A stretch of 64,000 nt of DNA, taken from contig OY811988.1 in the NCBI GenBank assembly GCA_963681505.1, forward strand, positions 2,498,306 to 2,562,305, in the 5' to 3' direction. The stretch comes from Eunapius fragilis. Lineage: Eukaryota > Porifera > Demospongiae > Spongillida > Spongillidae. The position numbers and the translations under genes were made by a program. Shown here piece by piece: positions 10,859-24,234 of the stretch (the stretch's first letter is position 1; the number at the start of each line of letters is the position of its first letter). The notes beneath the pieces were generated by a model. That model ran no database searches. It was given only the letters and a program-made list of their open reading frames with translations, and was not told the origin of the DNA.

Positions 10859-13800
10859 ATGGAGTCACATATGAAGGGAATAGAGACCTCGCCTTTGCTG
10901 CACACCTCGAGCGAAGCGTTCAGGGTGTACCCGGGACGATTCTATGTATTGGCAGTTCTCGCCCTCCTTGCTATTCAGCAGAACGTAGCTTGGATGACCT
11001 TTGGAACAATTCCCATTGAATCGTTCGACCATTTCGGGCTCACCGACGATGATATCACACTTCTATCAGGTCTATCATACTTGTGTGTTAATTATGACAT
11101 GTACATCACGCTCGATCGGCATTTATAAATTAAACCACGCCATTGCCGTTCTAGTAGTATTATTAAAGACGTCGACCTCTTAAGCGTGGGAGCCCTGCGC
11201 TTGTGTAAACACGGCCATGTGTAAAATAGTTAGATCCTGCGCTGTATAGAGGCATCACAATTACGGTGAGTTCACACTCGTCCTTTTCTTTTGCAGCTTA
11301 TGGACCAATCGTGTTCATCGTACTGATAATCCCTTGCATGTGGTTATTGGAACGGTTCGGACTACAGCCAACAGTCGTCTCCAGCGCCTGGGTGCTGGCC
11401 GTTGGATCCACCATCCGCTGCTTTGTACCCGACGGGAATGGCCGCTCCGGGTGGGTCGTCCTCTTCCACATCGGACACATCATGATCGCCTTTGTGGGCA
11501 TCGCCATCATGATGTCTCCTCCACGCCTCAGCTCCGTGTGGTTCCCTCCGAATCAGCGTGCATTTGCCACTGCGGTGACGACGTTGGCCGAGTCTATTGG
11601 CATCACCATCGCATTCCTAGCCCTGCCCTACATCACCCAAAAGTATAGCATCCACACGATGCTGTACGTTCAAGCAGAAATGAGCATTTGTGTGGCTCTA
11701 CTGGCTACAATTTACTTTCCATCGAAGCCGTCGACCCCGCCCAGTCCTACAGCCGATTTGGAGCGAATCCCTTTCCTGCAGTCGTTGAAATCACTGCTGA
11801 CTAATGTGCCCTTCTTATTTCTTGCCCTCAGTGGGGGCATCTCTACTGGCTCTAATATGTAAGGATTTTTTTTTTGAACTGCAGATGTTTGCATGCATTA
11901 TTAACACATGAAGCATTGTCAATGCATTAATAACACAACACGCAACACCACAAACGAGTTGTCTACGTGCACAAATTTAAGTGTCCCTATTTCGTATCTT
12001 CCTTGTAGGGGATTTTCCTCAGTCCTTCCTATTATCCTGAACCCTACCTCTGGCTTCAATGATGATGTCAGTGTCTCTTCTGTGCGCCAGTTCTTCCATA
12101 GCAATGCGTGGCTTGGAGCTGTCAGTGCTTTGGTTGGAGTCATTGGAGGCCAGCTTGCTGGGCTAATAGCTGACAGGTATGTACATGTGTTGGTTTTATG
12201 GTCTGGTGCCAAGGCTGCAGCATTCATCCCTATTGAAAAGCACGTACAATACAAACCATAAGCAGTGGTAGGTTAATAATGCACAGCATGCGTGTTATGG
12301 TCTGGATATAAAGTTTCGGCATGATGTATGTGATCTGAGTATTTCCCTCCATATTGAGAGGAACCATTTAGTGAGTACTCTTCGCATTGCTAGTTTTAAT
12401 TTTTTTGGCACAAACACTTCAGCAGGTTTAAATACTTACGTGCGTCAATTCATATCTTTGTACGTAAATTTATACTTGTACATTGGCATGGTAAATGACC
12501 ACCATGCATGAGCAATGCATGTTTAAAGGTCTGGGGAGATTTTTCTCCCTAATGTTTTTCACACATACAACATTTTGCTCATTTTCAGGTTCCAAAGAAA
12601 ATTTAAGCTACTTCTCATCATTCTTTTGGGAGTCTCCACTTTCTTTGGCTTCTACTTCTCTCTAGCTGTGTATGGCTACATCAGTGGTAGTGCTGCAAAC
12701 ATATTCATGGGCCTTTGTCTTCAGTACTTCTTCACGTTTGCAACCACACCTCTCTACTATGAAGCAGCTGTGGAAGTGACTTACCCAGTTTCTGAAGGCA
12801 AGATTGCATTTTGAGTGTGTACAGTGAAACTGCGCATGTGTAGGTGTATGCAAATATTATTTCACTTACATTTACATGCACACTTCCATATTTTGTGTTG
12901 GACTGGGGTCTGATTATTCCTTCCCTTCTCAATGACTATACTAGTATATGTTGTGTAGATGTACATTGCGTGCATCGTTGCACGTTGAGGTTCTGAATGA
13001 GCTCAATCCTGTGGTCCATACTAGCTGTCATCTCAGACCATTACGTTGTGATGTGAGGATAGTATACCCAAGCATACATGTACTGTATTTCATGTTAGAA
13101 GTGCCAAGTACAATTTCGAATATTTAGAGAGAAGAAAAATTTTTCTGTTTCACATCAGTTGCACATGTATATTTGTTTTCAGCTACCACAGCATTGTTGC
13201 ATGTGTTTATAATGTACTTACATTTTAAGTGTACTTGTCTGGACATTATACTCATATGCATGCATACCATTGCAATTTGCTATTTCTGTTTAACTGTACT
13301 TACCTGATGCACACAACACTCTCTTCAACAAATAGGTTCCAGTGCAGGAATCCTAGCAGTGCTATCAAATGTTGGCTCGCTGCTCTTTCAGGTACAAGTG
13401 ATTAAATTGTTGTGGCAGTACTGTAGGTGTGGCTTTCTTTCCATATAGGTCCAATTGCATATGTACCCAAAAGAAAAAGATTTTTATAGTTTAAAAAAGG
13501 GTACATGCAGATTTAGATGTACGGGTCCATACTAACACCTCCACCCCTATTTTCCCCTGGGTGAAGTGTACATATAGAGTGCAGCGCTGCATATCATGTG
13601 GTTTTGGACATTAATACTTTTCCCAGGTATCCAAATTTGCTGCACATATACATTTACACATGCGTGTAATGGTTAGTAAAGATCCCATTACTCTCTATCT
13701 AGATATTTTTAATGCTGCTTGTTACTTGTGCTGTAAGGTTACTATCTACAGTATCTTCAATGTGAGATTCCATTCACACATAACAGGTTGTGGCATTCAT

Positions 13801-15351
13801 GCACATCTTTTCAAATGATCATCCTGAAAAGGCTCGTGTCATGGTGTGGGTATTCAGCTCACTGGGAGCACTGTCATGGTGAGAATATGTGTGCATTGCA
13901 TGACGCATTCATTTGATCATGTGCAGAGTAATGCACAAGGATACAATATTACATTAAAGTACTGCTTGTAACATCATGTATGTGTTCATTGAGAATATGT
14001 ACTTAACACTATATCCTTGGGTAAAGTGGGTTAAAACAGCCAAGATGTGGGTGAAGCGTAAAATATGAAAGATCCGGTTCGTGGCAAGTATTTTTTGGTT
14101 TTGACACTGGCTGTTATTGTCACAACCATTGAGACAACAAATGGTGCTTTCAGTGTGAGAACCAATGGTTGGAATAAAGCTGCAGATGCGCTCGCGTGCA
14201 GTAGGGTCCAGATAGGTGAGAACCAATTTTTGATCGGGAAAACCCTGCCATTGGAACCTTTGACCTTAGGATTGTTAGCTAGAAAGCGTACTACTCACTG
14301 ACTGGCACTTGTTTTATACATGTATCCAGTTCATATTGATGACGGGCTATTGAACGTATCTGTCTTAGGTTGCCCAATTTTTAGACAGGATTTAAAAAAA
14401 CAAGGACTTGCTCATCACATCGACTTCGTGATAATGTTGGAATGTGTTTAGCTGTGATCTGTTTATATAAATCTCTTCTCTGCCTGATCTATGGAAGGGG
14501 CCGCCTAAAGTGATGATGCTGTTAATTTTCACAACGTTTATTTGTGACATGACAGGAATTTCATTTACAAGGATTGCACAAGCAACACGACCTTGAATAG
14601 ATAGCTTCGCTGTTGGTCGATGATCACTTAAGTGGACCCAGTTGTCCGAACAAGTGCCACTGCAGGCGCTCTAGATAGCATCATCACACACGCATCAACA
14701 TCAATATCTCTTGCAGCTATTAATTCAATCCGACTTTGCATTTCAATTGTTCATTAGTATTTCCGCGAATGACAAAGTTATTTCAATTATTGATGGTTAT
14801 TACGTAACCTTGATGCCCTCCATGGGCAGCTTCAATGTTAGTCTATGACAAAAAGGCGGTGATTTGAATGATAGGACATGTTTCTTTTAGCTCCTAAAGA
14901 AGTAAGTAAATAAGGGGGTATAGTTTTCTAGCTACATGTTATTTTATCTTTTAAAATCCAATTTTTCGATGCCTTCTAGGGTATGCATTAAAAGCACTCA
15001 GATCTTGCCCAGCAAAGGTGCTTTTTATAAAATGAAACTATACAATAAGTCGTTGTACTAAATTGACAACTGAAAACTGTTATAGTATTATTAGCAGACC
15101 GTTTGGTTTTTTAGTACCTCACTGTGTAATGTATATAAGAGGTTATTGTGCTAGGATGAAAAAATGCACAATCAACTAAAATTAAGGTTGCTGCAAATGA
15201 GTTGGAGTGAGGTCAGATGTTATGAATGAACGTAGAATTGTTTCCCTTCTTCAGGCTTTTCCTGGCATTCTACAGAGAGCAATATAGAAGGCTTGATCTT
15301 GATGATGAGAAGAAGAGCCAGTTCAAAAAAGAAGTGAATGATGCATCTTAA
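10859..15351 (+). CDS. SLC49-type major facilitator (DIRC2/SLC49A4-like), seven exons
   Basis: Exons: 10859-11069, 11297-11858, 12009-12176, 12589-12797, 13336-13391, 13787-13878, 15255-15351. Phases agree at every junction and the total is 464 residues, close to the usual size. The protein starts with a short soluble tail, then the first helix and FGLTDDDITLLSAYGPI. Exon 2 holds WLLERFGL and SSVWFPPNQRAFATAV, the DIRC2-like signature (WF.P..R..ATA). Exon 3 has GVIGGQLAGLIADR, and the last exon encodes a charged C-terminal tail (FYREQYRRLDLDDEKK). SLC49 carriers move haem, pyridoxine or related small molecules at plasma or lysosomal membranes; the substrate here is not predictable. Intron 4 starts GCAAG rather than GT. 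The ATG at 10859 is the first in frame. SLC49A3 is the main alternative. Confidence 0.8.
12798..13335 (+). other. Non-canonical GC-AG intron
   Basis: Reading phase requires exon 4 to end GAAG and exon 5 to start GTTCC. The intron therefore begins GCAAG and ends AATAG. No GT donor nearby keeps the frame. Confidence 0.75.
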
Positions 15352-17884
15352 TATTTCAAAAGCTCATGCATGATTTGTATTCAGTTTTGTACCTGCATGT
15401 TCTTTTCTTGTGCCCGAAGACCGTGTGGTTTTGTCCATAATATATGTCCCTTGAAATTTGAGTTATTTATTAATTACTTTTTATACCACCAAAGTATGTA
15501 CATGTACCTGCTGAAAGGTAGCATCCAACACTATAACGGGATTGGCTGGAGGAATTGATGTTACGTCAAATATCATGGTCATCTACAGAGACTACAAAAG
15601 GTGTAAATGAAGCACGTCTTTTTTCAACAGCTCCTGAGTACTTTCTTTTCTTTTCTTGTTCTGCTGAACATACCACGGCATCAACAGTGAGATTAGCATA
15701 GGAATATTCTAATTACAAAGCTTAGAAACACACAAATAAGTGAACAGTTGACTCGCTGGTCATCAGAACACAGTCAAATTCACTTGGTGTATGGCGATTT
15801 AATTGTAGTGAAGGCCATTGGAGTGGTAGACTAGAGACAGGCCTCGGCCCACCTACACATGGGAATATTCTAATTAGACTTGCTGGGCGTGTCAGATCAT
15901 TGTTAACATATATGGGTGTTACTCAGCGAAAGCAGTTCAATCGACATGGGGCGTGGGTCTTGGAACCCGTTATTTGTTTTTTACATATATGTGACCGCGA
16001 TAGGAGTGTGCTAGCACCCATAGACTAAGATAGTACATGTACTAGCAGAGATAATTATCTCTAGTGCTAGTACACTTCATATACTTACTGGTACGTCTTA
16101 ACAATTTGAACTTCCTTGCATCCCTAGCCTGCCTATTCGTCTTCATATGATTCAGCTTGATGAATCATATACAATGTTTCCCCATAATAATTAGCAATCC
16201 TGCACATCCGTCCACATATCATCGTACGACTTCTGCTTCTAGTGGGTTACGGACTGTTACTCAGACAACAGTGTATCTTTGTCCCAGCATAATGCACTTA
16301 TATTTTTATTGATTTTTAAGTTAAGAATTTCGTTTTATACCATTTAGGTCATATTTCCTTTAAAAACAATGGCAAAATTATCGCTAGAAAACGTGTTGCA
16401 GCAAAGACGTGTAGGTAAATATAGAACGTCGTAATATGTTTGTAAATATGTACAAGTCTTATATACTTACAAATATGTGAGACAGGATCGGAGTATACTC
16501 TATTTACCTCTGCGCTAGAAATCGCCCATACATCGGTGGCTGGTCATCTTGTATTTTATTTCACATTGAATTCTTAATTAACTAAAAATTGGTCTGAATT
16601 AGAATTACAATAAAGCAATGTTATACAAAAATCAAGACAAAAAATTAATTACCATCGCTGGTAATTACTGATGTAATCCACCCGCAGCTGTGGGAACCAG
16701 AGCTTGGGTACGAGACTATGCATTACCGTAGTCCTCTTTCAAGATGCGCATATGTTTTTAAATTGTATGCTGTCAAGATGGCGACTAATACTGTGACGAC
16801 CTCATAGCAGGACCTGTTCTTTTAAAACAAAACCCACATTAACCCACATTTTAGGAAGTCCTGGTAGCAATTCATGTATGCAGTGATGCATATTCAGGGC
16901 TGGTACTGTATGTGCGTGTGTGTGTGTGTGTGTGTATGTGTGTGTGTACGGTGATGTGATCCATCTGCAGCTGCAAGTTGTGTGTGTGTGTAGATGTAGA
17001 TGTTGCATGTTCATAAAGTTTCTTGACCACATCATATCAGCAGTGGTGTGTTGTGTAAACAGATCCCAAATTGATGTGTCTACATGTTTGTAGCCAGGCT
17101 GGTTTCACAGGACAATGTCCCATGCCATGCCTTACACATGTGCATGTGTGAATCATCATGAAAGTCCCCTGCTGTGCTGAGCCATTTGAATGATACTGTT
17201 CAAAGCCATGGCTACCAACCATATTGGAGTAAGGTCTGGAGAAGAGAACGGAGGTCACTAACACGTGCATGTAGTATATGTATATGTGTTATAGAATTTG
17301 TTTTTAGTGTGAACATTTCAGTGCTCTCTACATAAACTGATTTCTGTAGCAATGGGCAAATGCCACCACGCACACACACACACAGACACACACACACACA
17401 CACACACACACCTCAATTTTGACTTCTAAATCAATCAAGGCACGTATGGGGGGAGGGGACAACGTACACATCAAGATGGAAATGCAGTAACCTCCTGGGC
17501 AAGTTCATATAACACGCATTGTCAAAGACAGAGACATTCAAGTACAAACCCAGGTGCATGACACAGTTGTGGGATTATCAGCTCTCTATCAAATTTGTGG
17601 TTAACCAATTAACGTCGGAATATTTTTTTTAGCTTACGTAGAGTTGTCCAAAAACAGCTGAATGAGGCAGCAGAGAAATCTTAAGTAGCCGGAAGGGGTT
17701 TCAACAACATAATCTAAAGCCACGAACATGAGTAACTTCAAATTGATATAATTTTTCAAAGGGTCTGGAAGAATTCATTGGTAAGGGTAAGCACACCTTT
17801 AACACAGATATGCGTAATCTCAGCGGTAATCAGTTAACCCGAGTAAGGTAGTTTACACAGTACGGCTTCAGAGTTAGATGCTGT
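15352..17884. other. Intergenic DNA, microsatellites and a short palindrome
   Basis: No gene recognised. A palindrome (GTACTAGCAGAGATAATTAT...) lies at about 16037-16073, with a similar hairpin at about 22152-22187. GT/CA repeats occur at 16912-16947 and 17369-17410. Confidence 0.5.
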
Positions 17885-20218
17885 GGCCTACGTTTTATGA
17901 CAAAACCAGGCTTGTGGTATACATGCATAAAATAAAACGACAATAACTAGCAGCAATTTTCAATTGTTGCTATCAGATTCTGCAGATCATTGAAGTTTAC
18001 TTACGTCATATTGATGATCAAAGTGAAAGCAATTTTCCCAGTCATTTCACACCATTCTTTATTTTAGAAAAGATTCCATTCATCACCCAAGCCATGATGA
18101 ATATTTATCATCCATCAGAAGAGCAGTAATAAAGATCCTTACTTATAAAAGATGTTTATTCATCTTGGCTCTAGGCTATTGAGTACTGGACTTCACACCC
18201 TGAACTATCCAAAAGATGACTACCCCTGTTCTACTAGAAGCTCGTGAGTGCGGTGGGTTTTTTGCTCTACTAAAGTTAACACACATAAATGGTCCGCTTA
18301 TATGACCATGGTATAGGGTTTTTCAGTTTGGTTTTTGATTAGAGCTCATGGTGCTGTGGAAAATTCGCCAATTATTACTCAAGTCTGCTGTGTGGGCAGG
18401 CTGGCGATAATCCGTCATGCCATTGCAATAAGCCTACATTCAAGCACACACATGCATGGCTGTGTGTGATGTATGTACAGGTGTACAGGAATGATGTGTT
18501 GTATATACTGGACTGATGGTGTGATGAATGTACTGGATTGGTGTATTGTGTGTACTGGACTGGTGCGTTGAACTAGACTGGTGTGATGCATGTACTGGGC
18601 TGGTGTATTGGACTGGTGTGTAGTAGTATGGACTGTGTTATATGTACTTGACTGGTGTGTTGTGTATGGGAGAGGGCATTGCCCCTGCACCTCTATTAAA
18701 GAGGGAGGGGGGTGGTGAGAAGTACTAACACAGGTATACCATCCTCAGAATTTACATAAAGCCTTGGTGAAGCCATGGGTATACATGTATATGAAGCCAT
18801 GTGTGTAGCATATAAACTTTCCAGTGGCCCAGTCCTTACAACCATTTGAGATAATATTCACTGCCACTAACAAGGCTTCCATCCCCCAAGAAATGGATAA
18901 ACAACACACAGTTTGCTATGACCAATGCAAAGCCTCCAATTTAAGTCATTTAGCACCATGGAATGCAGAAATAGGTGAGGTGGTGGCAAGCAGATAGGCT
19001 AGGCTGGCTAATAACTAATGCCTCTGTACTGTATGTAGGACTCAGGAACTAGTGAGACACACCCACCCAAGATCAGAGCTTGGTGTCATTTGAAGTAGGT
19101 TTCTTGATCACAGTGGCCTGGGCAGTGCCACATGCAATCCAGTTATGTACATCACACCAGTCCAGTATATGCAACAGCAGACCAATCCAGTACATATAAC
19201 ACACCAGTGCAGTATGTACATGTATAACACATCAGTCCAGTACATACAACTAGTCCGTAACATACAACATGTTACATCACAAATTACATCACACCAGTCC
19301 ATACAACACACCACACACTGGTCCAGTGCAACACACCTGAGTCCAGTATATGCAGCACACCAGTCCAGTACATAAAACATACCAGTCCAGTACATACAAT
19401 TTTAAAATTCTTATGAACACATCAGTCCAGTACATAGAATACACTTGTCCAGAACATTCATCACACCACCAGTCCAGTATATACAACCTGTACATACATT
19501 ACATCACACATGCACACATATTGCGATGGTGTGATGGATTGCAGTGAACTTGAGTAATAACTGGCGTAGCAATACAGGTATTCCAAAGGCAAAAATATTC
19601 TGCAGCACCACGAGCTCTAAACAAAAACCAACTGGAAAGCCCTATACCATGGTCATATTATAAAAAATTCAGTGGACCTTATAAGTGCACAGTAACTTGA
19701 GTAAAGCATGGTTTATCTCTCCTACTCCAAAACACCCACCACATAATACGGGGGTACTCGTCTTTCAGATAGTACAGGGCGTGAAGTTCAGTATTCAATA
19801 ACCTAGAGTCAAGGAGGTTTTGCAAGAGAGGATTTTCATTAGGGAGCGTAGGTCTTTTTATAAGTATTAATATTCATTGTGGCTCAGGTGAATGGAATCT
19901 CTATAGGTGAAGTAAATTCAATGATCTGCAGAATCCAATAGCATCAGGACACCTTTGTTCAGTTTACACATTCTTAACCCTGAAGGTTACCGAACGTTAG
20001 TATGGACGAGCGTAAAGTGTTCATAGTCATAGTGTGTAAAGTGCTCATAGTGTGTAAAAATAGAATTAAATAGAGACCTGATGTGGCAATAAGTCCTGAA
20101 AATAGAAAGGACGTGGGTTGTTTTTAGCAAGGAAGGTATGTGGGTTTGAAATTGATGCAAGTTTATAGTTGTTATATTTTATATACCACAAACCTGGTTT
20201 TGTCATAAAACGTCACAT
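17885..20218. mobile_element. Foldback-like element: 2.3 kb imperfect palindrome with minisatellite arms
   Basis: Three ordered blocks pair in inverted orientation about a centre near 18.98 kb. ACGTTTTATGACAAAACCAG (17892-17911) pairs with 20191-20212, TTCTGCAGATCATTGAA with 19912-19936, and the CCATGGTATAGGG...GAGCTCATGG block (18306-18352) with 19607-19655. Inside, an approximately 20-bp unit (TACTGGACTGGTGTGTTG) is repeated at 18530-18665, and its complement (CAACACACCAGTCCAGTA) at 19145-19495. This is typical of foldback elements with repetitive arms. No transposase is seen. Related unit copies occur at about 47.0-47.18 kb. Confidence 0.65.
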
Positions 20219-20512
20219 ATAGAAATATGTTCAGTTACAGCTTGATATACATGTACATATAGTAACTATACTCATGTTAAAATTAACCACTAATGTTGAA
20301 TATTGTACCATAGCACTACACCTTGTCCTACATGTAGTTCATTCACACGCTGCTTTATCTGCTAGGACCAGAAGTGCTTCACATACCTTTGTAACCAGTC
20401 CCAAAAAATGATATATCTCTAAAAATGATGCTTAAGTCTTTTACAAACACTACTTAACATGTGACACAAGGAGTATTATTAAAATACACATGCCACTCAC
20501 TCATACACCAGG

Positions 20513-20630
20513 GGCGGATACAAGATTTTCAAAGACCTTGTATGAAAAGTGGGAAAAGTGGCGGGGGGAGGAAGAGCCTTTTATAGGGGGGTGCAACCCC
20601 CAACCCTCCCTCCCCCTGTATTTGCCCATA
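20513..20630. repeat. Left end of hAT-like MITE (same family as 3421)
   Basis: CAGGGGCGGATACAAGATTTT at 20509 and the GGGGGGTGCAACCCCC block at about 20586 match the ends of the 3421-3703 element. It is followed by a CA microsatellite (about 20686-20725), so the right end is unclear. Confidence 0.5.
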
Positions 20631-20683
20631 TATGCACAACATACAGAGAAATACAAACACCAATACATATACACACAAACACA

Positions 20684-20727
<44 letters not shown>

Positions 20728-20892
20728 GAAACACAGACACATGCACCAAAATACACGCACACTAAAATACACACGTACTATGAAAAGCCTTAATATATGT
20801 TCTGGTGTTGCACAATACTTCGTTTTTCACTATTGAATAATGTGCCTTCCAGGCTGACTCAATCTCTACTGCATGTAGCACCACCACTGGAG

Positions 20893-21092
20893 NNNNNNNN
20901 NNNNNNNNNNNNNNNNNNNNNNNNNNNNNNNNNNNNNNNNNNNNNNNNNNNNNNNNNNNNNNNNNNNNNNNNNNNNNNNNNNNNNNNNNNNNNNNNNNNN
21001 NNNNNNNNNNNNNNNNNNNNNNNNNNNNNNNNNNNNNNNNNNNNNNNNNNNNNNNNNNNNNNNNNNNNNNNNNNNNNNNNNNNNNNNNNNNN
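20893..21092. other. Assembly gap (200 N)
   Basis: Exactly 200 N, followed by an AG dinucleotide repeat at 21093-21121. A round-number gap next to a microsatellite suggests a scaffold join of unknown true length. Confidence 0.95.
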
Positions 21093-21121
<29 letters not shown>

Positions 21122-21125
<4 letters not shown>

Positions 21126-22439
21126 TGGACTATGAAGATTCACATATAGCCACACACATAGTATTACCTCAAATTAACGCAATTCACACAACACACCAAA
21201 CAGAACATACATAGCCATGCTTTATAAATCCGCCCCCTTCTATTAGTACAAATTCAAGTTCATTTTGAGATGTGAAGCAAATATTTTTTCACAGGCTATA
21301 TTTTTAGTGACCAGTGTATTAATTTATCAAATATCCCCCCAAGAACAAATAGCATTTTCTGTCATTTGAGAAATGAATAAGACAGAAAATATGCTCCTTG
21401 CATTATGTGGGAGGTGGAGCCCATATGTGGTGATTGGTAGCAAAGAGTATCAGTTGGAGGTGTGAGGCGGGTACTTCAGGAATGTGTTGCTGGACCATGT
21501 GCCTGTGTGTGAAGTGTATAGTAGGCATATAAGGTGGGGTTAGGAAGCGTGAGTCACTCTAGGTGCCCTGCACGTCATTGGCTAGTTTTTCCCAGATGGT
21601 GTTTGGTGCAGTGGGGTTCTTTTTCTCTCACATGCAGGTCATGTGGGGGTTCAGATTGAAGGAGCAAGACTCAAATTACAAGAGGTTTTTTCTCTTGGCA
21701 AGAGCCTTTTCACCTCCAGTAGGGATTTTTTTTGGCTTTGATAGGTTTTTTCCTTGGAGGGCTGTGCCACCCTCCTAAATGCACTGAAAAATCTGGTGAT
21801 CTACTTACATGTCAAATGTGCTTTACTAAGTAACAATAGCTAAGCTGGGAAAAATATCCGGTGTGCTTGCACCATACTATGTGTGGAACGATTACGGAAG
21901 TATGTCGTGATTACGCAAACCGCAAATTAATTTTTACTGCCTCCCATTGATCGCTCATTTCTCCATATGAATACCCTCCAAGTAAGTGCCGATGCCTCGG
22001 TCACTGGAACAATATGCAGTCTGACAGAATGGTGGGGGGAAAAATCACCACCATTGAACCATAAATAGTATAGTAAGGGATTGGAAACGAATCACATGTA
22101 CTCCCGAGTTACGTCGTTAAACACCTACATGTACTGAAATCGTCCATATCTGTAGTACCAGAGATAGTAATTATCTCTGGTAGTACTGCTGGTTTAATTT
22201 AGCTGTCTTATTTCCTGCTCTTACATTTATCATACACTACGTAGGAGAACACTTGCAAGCGCTTTTGGTGACTGGCAAAGAAGAAAATTACAATATTTAT
22301 TATTTTCAAGACGCATCGCACCTTGCGTACCTTCTCAGTGCATAATGATCATTTTACCGTCTTATGTGGTTGGTTAGTCGTATTTGTATGTACTTGCATT
22401 GGCAACGTTTTTCATGAAATAAAATACGCCTCGACTCCT
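21122..22439. other. Intergenic DNA without recognisable gene
   Basis: No supported coding region on either strand. A hairpin built on AGTACCAGAGATA...TCTCTGGTAGTACT lies at about 22155-22187. Confidence 0.4.
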
Positions 22440-22985
22440 TATGGTGAGGTATGGAAATCTTAGGGAAAATGAGACATAAATCCTATATTTAGCACGCGTA
22501 AATGTAACAGAACCAAAAGAAGTGCTAAATATAGGATTTTTGTCTCATTTCCCCCCCCCCCCCCCCCCCCCCCAAAACCTTGTTCCCTTCCTTTTTACAC
22601 CACTTTTGCCTCCAATTCCTATATCCCACCAACTTTCTCGTTAGAGAATGTTTTTCTTTACTTGTTTCCTCTATTTTTAATTTGTAATATTATTGGATAT
22701 CTGCAAATACTGGCAAGTGCTGACAAGTTATAGCTATTACGTAGCCTCTTTGAAGATGGGGCACTTATGCAGTCACCCCCCCCCCCCCCCCCCCCCCCAG
22801 CACTTCAATTACCGTCTCGAGCAGACGAACGCTTTTGTTCAGGATCAGCACTGTACCGAACGCGGGAGGACTCTAGCTCGTCGACCGTCTCGATTTTGGA
22901 GGCATTCGCCTCGTCACTTAGCTCCCCTCTTTTGTTGACTTGAAGGCATTTTGGCAAAAATAACTTCGCTGCAGAAATTCCCACC
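22440..22985 (-). pseudogene. Second copy of the basic-frame repeat, opposite strand
   Basis: Read on the minus strand this has the same order as 3310-4190: the start ATGCCTTCAAGTCAACAAAA, the GACGGTCGAC block without the MITE, a poly-G tract (22780-22798 on the plus strand), an AAGAGGCTACGT block and the hairpin. A stop falls within about 11 codons of the start, so it does not encode a full product. Confidence 0.55.
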
Positions 22986-24234
22986 TCGCAATTCTAATTA
23001 TACGTGAATGTTGTCATGGGAACGCTTAATTTAGCACTCCGCATTATAGTCGCGGTTTTTAATGATATTCACGACCCTGCTCAATTCCTTGGAACTACTA
23101 CCATATTTCCTGATACTATCTAGCATGGTTACCATGCAAAAATATGGTTAGTAGTTGAAGATGCACACCTCGGTCTTTCAAGGCACAAATGTCAAGAAAA
23201 CAAGAAACCTTATCTTGGAACATGCACCTCCTGGCACAGATGCATATGTAACGCATGTACAATTTATTCAAAAGAAGGTTGCAAAGTTCATCAAAGGGCT
23301 TAGTGCACAATGAATTTATAGGTTCTCTCTGGCCGTGAAGAGTCAACCAGTATTTGCTGATAATAAATGCCATTTAACTTCATTACATTATCTGCACTGT
23401 ATTGCATTTGCATTGACCTATTCCTGTGTAGTAAAATTAAATATTAGGCATTTCATGACTGATGGCGTTTACATTTACGTAAATGTATGCATTCGCAATT
23501 ATGTTTGCGACAAATTTACGGTTCAGACGTACCAGTGATATAGTGTGCCATGCAGAGTATTGTTTTGCAGTCGTGCAGTGTGTAGTTATAATTGCAGTTG
23601 CTTCGATTCTAAGGAATGCGGGGGAGGTTAATCAAGTTACATCTTACTATGTGGATGTGGCGGTCTACAATTGTGGGATACGGAGCACTTACAAGTGATG
23701 CTCAACAAGCCAGCTACATGCAATTCCATCATTCATAGTCACGCTTTCGATTTTAAATCCTGTGAATTCAACCCATGCCAGCACTTTCTCTCATGTATTT
23801 GTATACAGGGACGGCGACCTCAATTTGATTTTGATGTGGTTGTGTGTACTATTTGTTGCCAAGGAGTTCTATTAGTTGCCAAGGAGTTCATTGACATCGT
23901 TAAAAAATCTTCATGTTCAAGGCTTCTGTTTGTATTATGCGGGTAGCTGCTAATTAAAATTCCTCTGTTGACATATTTTACAAGAACCAATTTTGGACTA
24001 CTCTTTTCTCCCATGCACGAAGAATTCTCCAGTCGAGTACAGTTAAGCGTACGTTGCAGCATGTTTAATGGCACTGCACCAGATTTTTTTTTTTTTTTTG
24101 CCACATAGCGCCTTCAGGCTAGGCTTGTCTTGGTGATTTTCTAACACATCATCGCACGTGCTACATATAATGCGCATAATGGTATTTAATGCCGCCCCAA
24201 AACAATTCTTCTCTTATTGATGACGCGAGTTAAG
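22986..24234. other. Intergenic DNA upstream of the CD225 gene
   Basis: No gene recognised. A short imperfect duplication GTTGCCAAGGAGTTC occurs twice at about 23857-23890. Confidence 0.4.

Noticed and set aside
20490-20836. Overlapping frames on both strands rich in His/Thr or Val/Cys
   Set aside because: They translate a CA/GT microsatellite; the frames running into the 200-N gap are artefacts.
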